DNA of 64,000 nucleotides from Skermanella mucosa. Lineage in GTDB: Bacteria > Pseudomonadota > Alphaproteobacteria > Azospirillales > Azospirillaceae. Under the pieces are notes generated by a model. The model worked only from the letters and a program-made list of their open reading frames with translations. It did not search any database and was not told the DNA's origin. Shown here one piece after another: positions 24,588 to 31,904 of this stretch (the stretch's first letter is position 1; each line of letters starts with the position of its first letter). The DNA is taken from assembly GCF_016765655.2 (NCBI RefSeq), contig NZ_CP086107.1, positions 124,001 to 188,000 of the forward strand, in the 5' to 3' direction. The position numbers and the translations under genes were made by a program.

Positions 24588-25529
24588 TCAGACAAGAAAA
24601 GCGGACAAGGCCGTCGCCATATCGACCATGGCGCTTTCGACCAGTGCGACACCCAGGAATCCCCCGGCCAGAACGCGGTGCCCGGTCACTATCTCTTTGG
24701 ACAGCCGGCTGGCCTGCTTGCTCTCGGCCGGGTTGGCCTCGATCTCGAGCGGGAGACCCTCGTCGATGAGGGACTCGTGTTGCACGCTATCCGAAAGGGT
24801 GTCGATCCCGCACAGGGCGGCCTGGGTCCGGTTCGACGCACCCAACTTCCGCATGATCTGCCGGACATGGACCTTTACCGTCGCCTCGCGCATCCCCAAC
24901 TCGCGGGCGATCATCTTGTTCGACTTGCCTTGGCGCAGAAGGGCGAAAACATCCAGTTGGCGCAGGGTCAGCTGTCCGGAGCGCCCGCCCTGCGGGTCTC
25001 CACCGACTGCGTTGGGCTCGTGCAGGGTCGGGCCGCCGTGGTCGGACGTCTCGTCCTCCGCACCGCCGGGAGACCGCTGGCCCCTGAGTTCAAGCAGGAC
25101 TTCCGGGGGAAAGAACGTTCCGCCGCCCATGATGAAGGTGAGCGCCTGAATCACGACATCAGGCTCGATGCTGGCCGGGATGAAGCCTTTGGCACCCGCG
25201 CGGAAGGCCGCTATGACTTCCCGAGGCTCCTCCAGATCGGAAAAGAGCACGACCGGCGTGTCCGGCAACTGCTCTCTCAGGATCTCGAGGAGGCACTGGG
25301 CGTCCGGGCTGTCTATGTAGCTCGCTCCCAGATTCAACACCGCCAAGCGGCATTCGCATCCGAGGTTGAGATCCTGGGCGGTCTCGACAAACCGCATACC
25401 GACGAGTGTCGCCGAAATCGAGTCAGCCCAGGAACGCAGAAAATTGACGACACTGGCCCTGCGCAGCTTGTTTTGATCAATAATGATCACTGCTGATCGA
25501 GGGGCGACTGCGGATGAAACCTCTTCCAT
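24588..25529 (-). CDS. NarL/LuxR-type regulator with atypical receiver
   Basis: This 313-aa protein has a receiver-like domain (about residues 12-135; AVIIIDQNKLRRASVVNFLR, LAVLNLGASYI, VVLFSDLEEPREVIAAFRAG, FIPAS) and a LuxR HTH at about 185-240 (LTLRQLDVFALLRQGKSNKM, then TVKVHVRQIMRKLGASN). The site of phosphorylation reads LNLG instead of LDLx, and the acid pair and conserved Lys are also lost, so control by phosphorylation is unlikely. A 70-residue tail ends in a hydrophobic stretch (FLGVALVESAMVDMATALSA) that is unusual for the family and might be membrane-associated. The ATG at 25529 was chosen for GAGG nearby. It probably regulates the surrounding genes and is a paralogue of the frame at 21284. 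Confidence 0.8.
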   Translation of the reverse strand: MEEVSSAVAPRSAVIIIDQNKLRRASVVNFLRSWADSISATLVGMRFVETAQDLNLGCECRLAVLNLGASYIDSPDAQCLLEILREQLPDTPVVLFSDLEEPREVIAAFRAGAKGFIPASIEPDVVIQALTFIMGGGTFFPPEVLLELRGQRSPGGAEDETSDHGGPTLHEPNAVGGDPQGGRSGQLTLRQLDVFALLRQGKSNKMIARELGMREATVKVHVRQIMRKLGASNRTQAALCGIDTLSDSVQHESLIDEGLPLEIEANPAESKQASRLSKEIVTGHRVLAGGFLGVALVESAMVDMATALSAFLV

Positions 25530-26942
25530 GGCTTGGCCTCTTTTATTTACGGGCACCCGCATATTTGACAGCTTATAGCAAGAGCTTCCTAACCTTTCGG
25601 ATTTGAACGAGCAATCTGGTCTGACTCTTCCCATTCATCACCGCGTCGTCGACGGAGATTTCGAAATGGGGTCGATTGCAGAATTGCGAATACACCCGGC
25701 GGCGCCGTTTCCCACGTTCGCCCTTTAGAACATGCATTCTGCTTCACGTTACCCCCCCCTTCAACTGGCCCCGATCGCCCGACGGCTCAGTGCATGCCGA
25801 TAGCCTCTGGACCGACGTCCTGGATTGCTGCTGCATTTTATATGAGCGATCTGGCTTCTTGCCGGTTTCAGGCTGTCCACCCGGATAAGCCCGCAAGCGC
25901 CAGTCAGCCCTAAGTCTTCAGAAGGCCCCTTCAACCACCAAGATTTAGAACACTAATGATTCACTTTTATTACACCAGATCAAACCAGCAGCTTTTATCA
26001 TGCGTGGTGACATGATGAAGCTCCTCGATTTTGCAATTCAGATTGACGGCGGATTGGTCATGCTTTTTAGGCGTATCAGATTTGCTTTTTAACTCGCGAT
26101 CCCGACGTTATGCGCTACAACCGAGCGTGTCAATAACAGTATATGTCTCACATTGTATACCTTCTCTCTTAATTCCCGTTTCCATCGGGATTAGTCATAC
26201 TGCCGATTACTAAGCGTTTTGCATGAGCCCAGCTACTCCATCCGGAGAAAGAAATTAGATACCCAAGCGTTCAATTTCCTTCATTAACTTTTGGGGAATA
26301 TGTCGTTGCGGATCTTTTCCGATAGAGAAAATGAGCATTGAAAAGGGGTCCATACTCAAAAGTTTCGGAATTAATAAATAACAGTGCGTTAATATGAGAC
26401 TAGATTCTATTTGTTTTTCAGATTCTCATTTCATTATTTTAACAATATTTGTTTTTAACGAAACGCGTGGTGGGCGGCTTTGTGGTTTATTTTGAGGGTT
26501 AATATTTTTTATTGCATCTCGACGCGTTGGCGCGGATGGCTGGGGTGGCCTGGGCTTGAATGGATCTATGGCCAAAGACGTAATTCTTGTGGTCTCCGGG
26601 AGCACCTCGTATCGCTATGATTTCAAGCTATCAGACGTGAGAACTGCCCAAATATTGGAGAGAACGGATGGTTTCGCCAAAGGTGCATGCCATACTGTTC
26701 GAATGACTATATCGCTGAAGAGAAACCAAATTTTTGGAAAATCTATTGAGTAAAAATATGAAGTATAGATCATCCGGGTGTTAAGCCCCGGGCACCTCCC
26801 TAGAACCAAAGTTTGACCAGTGCAATAAAGGCGCATGAGCAACATGGAGCTCGACAATTAGCGTCATCGATCGTTCGACCATTCATGATTCTGCGGTTTG
26901 GAGACTAAGGTTACCGACCCCTTTGACAAGGAGTGGAACGCC
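25530..26942. other. 1.4-kb AT-rich region without a convincing gene
   Basis: GC content drops visibly against the rest of the window, most strongly at about 25920-26900 (runs such as TTAATATTTTTTATTG near 26500). Short frames here (for example 26556-26753) lack family features and use AT-rich codons unlike any neighbour. It separates the divergent LuxR-type gene and the long DTY-module gene at 26943. It could be foreign DNA, a long regulatory region or decayed coding sequence; I see no RNA gene. Confidence 0.5.
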
Positions 26943-27674
26943 ATGGCAACCTCATGGACATCTACAACCGGCGGGTCGACGAGGTTTTCAACCTCCGGGT
27001 CCGGGACCCAACCCTCCACCCAAACTTCAGACTACGATATTTCGCTGGGGGTATACACTCCCTCGAGCTCCGACACGCAGAACGGCGTCGCGATGGAACT
27101 CACCGGCGAAGCCTTCGCCATCGGTGAACAGACGATTGCCGAGGGCGACATCGATCTTGAGATCACCGATCTGGGGACGACGACCGTTGCTTCCGGCACA
27201 TCCTCCTTCTCTGCAACTTCTCAGTCCGGTAGCGACAACACCGCCTATGCGTCTGCGGAGACCTCTGCGGCGATCTCTCCGGGAGGAAAAACCGTCGCCT
27301 GGAGCCTTGAGACGTCCAACACCGCCCAAAGCGAAGGTGAGAGCGAATGGAGCGTCAGTTCGACCACGGGCTCGCTCGTCGTTTATGACAGTTCCCCAGG
27401 AACCGGAACGGACAGTTCCAGCCTGGGCACTTCGACCGGCGGCGGCACTGCGGATACCCAGGCAAGCGCCGGCACCCCGGATTCGCCGGAGTCGGGCAAT
27501 GCCGCGATCGATCCGCTTTCCGCTTGGGAATTCGATATGGGAAACATAGCTGTCTTGGACATAGACGCCTCTGCCTATGGCCAGGATACCTATATAAGCG
27601 TCGACGGCTCGATCCTTACCGTTGAGAATCAACTCTCTACGGTGTCAGCGCTTGTTATCGGTGGAGTTGGATGA
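26943..27674 (+). CDS. DTY-module protein, long form 2 (unknown function)
   Basis: This 243-aa protein is Ser/Thr/Gly-rich at its start (TSWTSTTGGSTRFSTSGSGT). It then carries ELTGEAFAIGEQTIAEGDID with LEITDLGTTTVASGTSSFSA, a low-complexity linker (about residues 150-195), and the C-terminal module IDASAYGQDTYISVDGSILT with VENQLSTVSALVIGGVG. It aligns with the protein at 22039-22656 over both modules. The ATG at 26943 has AAGGAG 9 nt upstream; an earlier in-frame ATG lacks one. No signal peptide or catalytic motif is visible. Composition and predicted strands fit an extracellular or surface protein. It sits alone after the AT-rich region and faces the coiled-coil gene. Confidence 0.7.
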   Translation: MATSWTSTTGGSTRFSTSGSGTQPSTQTSDYDISLGVYTPSSSDTQNGVAMELTGEAFAIGEQTIAEGDIDLEITDLGTTTVASGTSSFSATSQSGSDNTAYASAETSAAISPGGKTVAWSLETSNTAQSEGESEWSVSSTTGSLVVYDSSPGTGTDSSSLGTSTGGGTADTQASAGTPDSPESGNAAIDPLSAWEFDMGNIAVLDIDASAYGQDTYISVDGSILTVENQLSTVSALVIGGVG

Positions 27675-27749
27675 GTTCAGTCGGCCCGGATTCGCATTCG
27701 GTTTCCTCGGCGACGACGGACTCAGGGCGTATCGACTGAACGTGACGGC

Positions 27750-27772
27750 GCCGGCCGGTTCCGTAGGCCGGC
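27750..27772. terminator. Hairpin between convergent genes
   Basis: GCCGGCC at 27750-27756 pairs with GGCCGGC at 27766-27772 across a 9-nt loop, in the 209-bp space between the DTY-module gene (plus) and the coiled-coil gene (minus). It fits a bidirectional terminator by position; no T-run is seen. Confidence 0.4.
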
Positions 27773-27883
27773 CTCATCCGGGTTCGTTGAGCTTCCTCGC
27801 GATCGGACTTGCGGGCGCGCCGGGCCGGACGGCAGTCTTGGCCGTCCGGGTCGCAGTCCAGAAAGAGAACCGCCGTAAGCCCT

Positions 27884-30091
27884 TCAGCCAGGATTTCGCC
27901 TGAGCCAGTTGTCGAGTGCACGAAGTCGGCGCTCCGCCTCGGTGTCCCCGGCGTCAGCTGCCTTGCGGTACCAGTCGGCAGCCATGTCCGGGTCGGGGGT
28001 TATGCCGATAGCACCGATCTCCCGCTGTACCAAAGGGTCGTAAGTCTTGGCAAGGCCGGTGGCCCCCTGGGCGCTCCCGGACGAGGTGACACTGCTGTAG
28101 AACAACCGAGCGCCCGCAATGTCGCCGCTCTGGAGCAGACCGTTGCCGCGCCGCAGAAGCCGTTCCTGCGCCGCCGTGACGGTAAGCGACAGCGATGGCG
28201 GTGAAGGGCGGGCATCAGGCTGAAGCGTTCGTGCAGCCGATTGATGTGCGGCCTGCTGCTCTGCGGCGGCCCGTTCCTCCTGCGCCCGCTGCTCGGCGGC
28301 CTGCTGCTCTGCGGCGGCCCGTTCCTCCTGCGCCCGCTGCTCGGCGGCCCGCTGCTCTGCGGCGGCCCGTTCCTCCTGCGCCCGCCGCTCGGCCGCCCGC
28401 TGCTCTGCGGCGGCCCGTTCCTCCTGCGCCCGCTGCTCGGCCGCCCGCTGCTCGGCGGCGGCCCGTTCCTCCTGCGCCCGCCGCTCGGCCGCCTGCTGCT
28501 CTGCGGCGGCCCGTTCCTCCTGCGCGCGCCGCTCGGCCGCCTGCTGCTCTGCGGCGGCCCTTTCCTCCTGCGCGCGCCGCTCGGCCGCCTGCTGCTCTGC
28601 GGCGGTCCGTTCCTCCTGCGCCCGCCGCTCGGCCGCCCGCTGCTCTGCGGCGGTTCGTTCCTCCTGCGCCCGCCGCTCGGCGGCCCGCTGCTCTGCGGCG
28701 GCCCGCTCCTCCTGCGCCCGCCGCTCGGCGGCCCGCTGCTCTGCGGCGGCCCGCTCCTCCTGCGCCCGCTGCTCGGCGGCCCGCTCCTCCTGCGCCCGCC
28801 GCTCGGCGGCCCGCTGCTCTGCGGCGGCCCGTTCCTCCGCCGCCCGCCGCTCGGCGGCCCGCTGCTCGGCGGCCTGCTGCTCTGCGGCGGCCCGTTCCTC
28901 CTGCGCCCGCCGCTCGGCGGCCCGCTGCTCGGCGGCCTGCTGCTCTGCGGCGGCCCGTTCCTCCTGCGCCCGCCGCTCGGCGGCCCGCTGCTCGGCGGCC
29001 TGCTGCTCGGCGGCGGCCCGTTCCTCCGCCGCCCGCCGCTCGGCGGCCTGCTGCTCGGCGGCGGCCCGTTCCTCCGCCGCCCGCCGCTCGGCGGCCTGCT
29101 GCTCTGCGGCGGCCTGTTCCTCCTGCGCGCGCCGCTCGGCGGCCCGCTCCTCTGCGGCGGCCCGTTCCTCCGCCGCCCGCCGCTCGGCGGCCTGCTGCTC
29201 GGCGGCCTGTTCCTCCGCCGCCCGCTCCGAGTTCTCCGGCTCTGTTCGCACCAGTTCCGAATCGGTCAAACCTTGATCGGCGGCTGCCGACTCGTCAGTT
29301 CCAGGATTCTGATCGATGGAGCTTCCCGCCTGCAATGGCGGTGCGGCAGCTCGCTCGCGTTCAGGCGCAGGTTGTGCGTCCGGGGATACCGACCCTTCCG
29401 GCGACGGCTTCTCCGCCATCTGCGATGAGATCGGAATTTCAGCATCTTCGGTCACAGGATCTTCCGCCAAGCGCTCCTCCATGACAGGCGGCAAGGCGGG
29501 TGCCAGCAACTCCTCCGACGGCGATGAATACCTGGGTTCCGAAGCAGCCGGCGGCAGCTCCCGGATCGCCGGTTCGGAGGACAAGCGTGTCGGCATCTGC
29601 GCGGGATGCGATGCCGCCTCGTGGATGATCATTGTCATGATCGCCGAGGCCACTCTGTCTCCGCCCGCCGATTCCGCATGCACCGTCAAGGTGCCGAAGC
29701 CGGCACCGCTCCTGGGAACAATGACCGTCAGCCCGGACAGCTGGGTCGGTGACAGCTGCCAGCGGCCCTCGACGACCTCGGTGCCGACAGACAGCCTGGC
29801 ATCGGGCGGCAGGCCGACAAGGATGATTCGGTCGGCCTCGGCATCAGGCCGTAGCGTGATCGACAAGGGAATATGCGTGTCGATCAGCCCCTCCGCGGTT
29901 TCCACCGACAGCGGCGCCGCCATGGTCTCGACTATCTCGGCCATGGTCTCCGGCCGGGCATCAGCGAACGGCTGGGCTTGTGCCGCCAGCCCGGCCGTTC
30001 CCATCAAGGCCCCGGCCGACAGGAGGCCGGCAGCGGCCGCCCTCCGGGCCGATGGCAACGGCTTCCGCTTTGTCAGGTCACGTTCCGTCAT
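27884..30091 (-). CDS. Exported protein with long charged coiled-coil repeats and Sel1-like tail
   Basis: A 735-aa protein. Residues 1-42 hold a basic start and a hydrophobic signal segment (AAAAGLLSAGALMGTAGLAA, then QAQ). Residues about 45-170 form a beta-rich domain (IPLSITLRPDAEADRIILVG, then GFGTLTVHAES). A Pro/Glu-rich linker follows, then about 330 residues of 16-residue repeats such as AAEQQAAERRAQEERA, a long highly charged helix. The end (ARLFYSSVTSSGSAQGATGL, then DMAADWYRKAADAGDTEAER) resembles a Sel1/TPR unit. The design, a signal, long A/E/R helix and terminal domain, recalls TolA-like periplasm-spanning proteins, but this is not TolA. GGGGGAGG precedes the ATG at 30091. The function is unknown. 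Confidence 0.8.
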   Translation of the reverse strand: MTERDLTKRKPLPSARRAAAAGLLSAGALMGTAGLAAQAQPFADARPETMAEIVETMAAPLSVETAEGLIDTHIPLSITLRPDAEADRIILVGLPPDARLSVGTEVVEGRWQLSPTQLSGLTVIVPRSGAGFGTLTVHAESAGGDRVASAIMTMIIHEAASHPAQMPTRLSSEPAIRELPPAASEPRYSSPSEELLAPALPPVMEERLAEDPVTEDAEIPISSQMAEKPSPEGSVSPDAQPAPERERAAAPPLQAGSSIDQNPGTDESAAADQGLTDSELVRTEPENSERAAEEQAAEQQAAERRAAEERAAAEERAAERRAQEEQAAAEQQAAERRAAEERAAAEQQAAERRAAEERAAAEQQAAEQRAAERRAQEERAAAEQQAAEQRAAERRAQEERAAAEQQAAEQRAAERRAAEERAAAEQRAAERRAQEERAAEQRAQEERAAAEQRAAERRAQEERAAAEQRAAERRAQEERTAAEQRAAERRAQEERTAAEQQAAERRAQEERAAAEQQAAERRAQEERAAAEQQAAERRAQEERAAAEQRAAEQRAQEERAAAEQRAAERRAQEERAAAEQRAAEQRAQEERAAAEQQAAEQRAQEERAAAEQQAAHQSAARTLQPDARPSPPSLSLTVTAAQERLLRRGNGLLQSGDIAGARLFYSSVTSSGSAQGATGLAKTYDPLVQREIGAIGITPDPDMAADWYRKAADAGDTEAERRLRALDNWLRRNPG
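28250..29230. repeat. About twenty tandem 48-bp coding repeats
   Basis: Units of 48 bp (one unit runs 28314-28361) repeat across nearly 1 kb with some 24-45-bp shortened units. They encode the 16-residue A/E/Q/R coiled-coil unit on the minus strand. Near identity between units points to recent expansion or gene conversion. The antisense strand is open in two frames throughout, which is a by-product. Confidence 0.9.
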
Positions 30092-30578
30092 GTCCTCCCC
30101 CTTGCTCGTGATTGCCGTAACTCCAGAAGCGCGGTCCGCCCGCTCCGGGAAGTGATCACATTTGCAGGAAAGCGGGGCTCCGGTGCAGGTGCGCAGAGGG
30201 ATCACCCTTTTCAGCTTCCGGACGTGGGGGCCGCGGCAGACCGCCCCTCGAGACACGGGCCGGCTTGATGACGATCCAACCAGTCGGCGGGTGCCCCCGG
30301 ATGGGAGCTTCCCGAGCCCTGCACTCGGCGGGGTCCGCCTGCCCGTCATACGGCTTCCCACATTGCGCAGCCCCATGCGATGCGCATTGTCAATCATCAC
30401 CGAAAGACGGATGGGCCATGTCCGGCACCTACAAAGTGCGCATGAACTCGGTGATAAACACGATGGCTACGTCTTAGGTTGACTAAGCCCAGCGGCGCTT
30501 TGACTTGAATCTCGATTAAAGCCAGCCTGAACTCACCGGCAAGAAACGCCGGCCTAAACAAAGTCAATGGAGGCAATG
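30092..30578. other. 487-bp intergenic region
   Basis: It separates the coiled-coil gene (minus) and the first short DTY-module gene (plus). I see no convincing gene; the short frames here lack GC3 bias in a fixed frame. A TTGACT at 30500-30505 could be part of a promoter for the short DTY genes, without a clear matching -10 box. Confidence 0.4.
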
Positions 30579-30857
30579 ATGTTTTATTACGATATCCCGG
30601 ACTTCGAGACTGACTCCGACATCGAGATCGACTTCGACGCTGACATCAATTTCGACACCGAAATCAAGCTCGACGTCTACAAGGACGTGGATGTCGACGT
30701 GAAGGTGGAAACCGATGTCGAGGGCAACTCGGCCTTCCTCGTGGCGGACGTCCAGGCGATCGGCAAGGACACCTATGTGCAGGTCGACACCGCCGTGATG
30801 ACCATCGAGGACCAGCTGTCGAGCGTTACGGTCTCTGCGGAATCCGTCGTCGGCTGA
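30579..30857 (+). CDS. DTY-module protein, short form 1, acidic (unknown function)
   Basis: A 92-aa protein. The N-terminal half alternates acidic and hydrophobic residues (DSDIEIDFDADINFDTEIKL, then DVYKDVDVDVKVETDV), predicting amphipathic beta strands with one strongly acidic face that could bind calcium. The C-terminal half is the shared module: AFLVADVQAIGKDTYVQVDT, then AVMTIEDQLSSVTV. The start at 30579 (MFYYDIPDF) is set by GGAGG 5 nt upstream, the same spacing as in its paralogue at 31029. Two in-frame ATGs at 30567 and 30576 are less likely. There is no signal peptide. It is about 65 percent identical by eye to the next gene and probably arose by tandem duplication. Confidence 0.75.
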   Translation: MFYYDIPDFETDSDIEIDFDADINFDTEIKLDVYKDVDVDVKVETDVEGNSAFLVADVQAIGKDTYVQVDTAVMTIEDQLSSVTVSAESVVG

Positions 30858-31028
30858 CTGTGGACGGCGGTGTAAAGCCACCGTCGGCCATCACTGGCAC
30901 ACCGGCCGTCCATGTTCAGAAGCGTCAGGCTGTTTCAGCCGAGCAATCTTCATAACATGGCGGCCGGTAGGCTAAGATGAGCTTTGCCAGAAAGCCGCAG
31001 TGACTTCATCCATCGCACGGAGGCTCCG

Positions 31029-31313
31029 ATGTCATTCTCATACTACTCCATTCCAAGTTTTGAATATGACAGCAATCTGGAAATTGACTTCAGCGCAGAC
31101 ATAAAGTTCGACACCGACATCACGTTGGACGTCTACAAGGAAGTCGATGTCGATGTCGACATCAACACGTATGTCGAAGGCAACTCGGCCTTCCTCGTCG
31201 CCGACGTTCAGGCGATCGGCAAGGATACCTTCGTGGAAGTCGACGCCTCCGTGGTGACTATCGAGAACCAATTGTCGAGCATCACGCTGCACGCCGTGTC
31301 GATTGTCAATTGA
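31029..31313 (+). CDS. DTY-module protein, short form 2, acidic (unknown function)
   Basis: A 94-aa paralogue of the preceding protein: MSFSYYSIPSFEYDSNLEID, the alternating stretch DFSADIKFDTDITLDVYKEV with DVDVDINTYV, then the shared EGNSAFLVADVQAIGKDT module ending SVVTIENQLSSITLHAVSIV. GGAGG lies 5 nt before the ATG. Differences from its twin are spread over the alternating region, while EGNSAFLVADVQAIGKDT is unchanged, which suggests constraint on the module. Gene order is short 1, short 2, small Pro/Asp protein, acyltransferase-TPR, all on the plus strand with gaps of 90-170 bp, so they may be one operon. Confidence 0.75.
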   Translation: MSFSYYSIPSFEYDSNLEIDFSADIKFDTDITLDVYKEVDVDVDINTYVEGNSAFLVADVQAIGKDTFVEVDASVVTIENQLSSITLHAVSIVN

Positions 31314-31436
31314 CGCCCAGGAACCGGCAACCGTCCTGAACTCGGCGATGGTCCAGGAGCGACATCCGATCAGGAGACGTGACTCGACGGGCTTTCGTGC
31401 CCACTGCGGCAACGTCAAGACAATGGAGAGGGATCA

Positions 31437-31763
31437 ATGCTGTTCTCCGCCAGTTTCACCAGCATCAATGGGAACACCGAAGGCGCCATCGAGTGGCGCG
31501 GCATCGACACGATCTCTTCGACCCTTACCGTGGCAGGCGTCGATATTCCCATCACCGAGGACCCTGGCATCGTAACCTTCGAACTCGAAGGAAAGACCTT
31601 GATCGATTTCGCGACCGGCGAGCTTCCATTGTTCACCGATCCGCCCTACGCCGATCCGCCCTACGCCGATCCGGCCGAGGAAAGCCTGCCACCGGCCGAC
31701 CCGCAGGAGTTCTCGCCCTTCGCGTTCCAGGTCCCATTGATCAGTCTGGACTTCCTGTTCTGA
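31437..31763 (+). CDS. Small protein with Asp-Pro repeats (unknown function)
   Basis: A 108-aa protein behind a good GGAGAGGGA site. The first 60 residues look like beta strands (SASFTSINGNTEGAIEWRGI, then DIPITEDPGIVTFELEGKTL). A short repeat follows (DPPYADPPYADPAEE, from a 15-bp duplication near 31639), and the end is FQVPLISLDFLF. The final hydrophobic LDFLF resembles the tails of type I secreted proteins such as the DFVLV end of the CAP-RTX protein. I do not recognise a family. It sits between the short DTY-module genes and the acyltransferase-TPR gene on the same strand. Confidence 0.6.
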   Translation: MLFSASFTSINGNTEGAIEWRGIDTISSTLTVAGVDIPITEDPGIVTFELEGKTLIDFATGELPLFTDPPYADPPYADPAEESLPPADPQEFSPFAFQVPLISLDFLF

Positions 31764-31904
31764 AACGAACGGCCGGCCTCAGGCATCCAGGAGCGAAGAT
31801 GCCGCGTGCCGATCATACTTTCGGGACGGGGACGGGCCTGGAAGCGGCAAGTCCGAGTTTCATGCGCGGTCGAAGACTGTCCCGTCCGATATCCTAAATC
31901 CGGG

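Noticed and set aside
26556..26753. 65-aa frame in the AT-rich desert
   Set aside because: It has no ribosome site, no family resemblance and no third-position bias; I could not support it as a gene.
28250..29230. CRISPR array
   Set aside because: The 48-bp units are contiguous coding repeats with no unique spacers and no cas genes nearby.
28195..29484. Two long plus-strand frames (429 and 395 aa) over the coiled-coil repeats
   Set aside because: They are antisense translations of the 48-bp repeats, with compositions made only of P/A/R or G/L/C. The minus-strand frame has the signal peptide, ribosome site and terminal domain.
30092..30578. Small RNA or riboswitch ahead of the short DTY-module genes
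   Set aside because: No conserved aptamer-like pattern or stable terminator could be recognised by eye.
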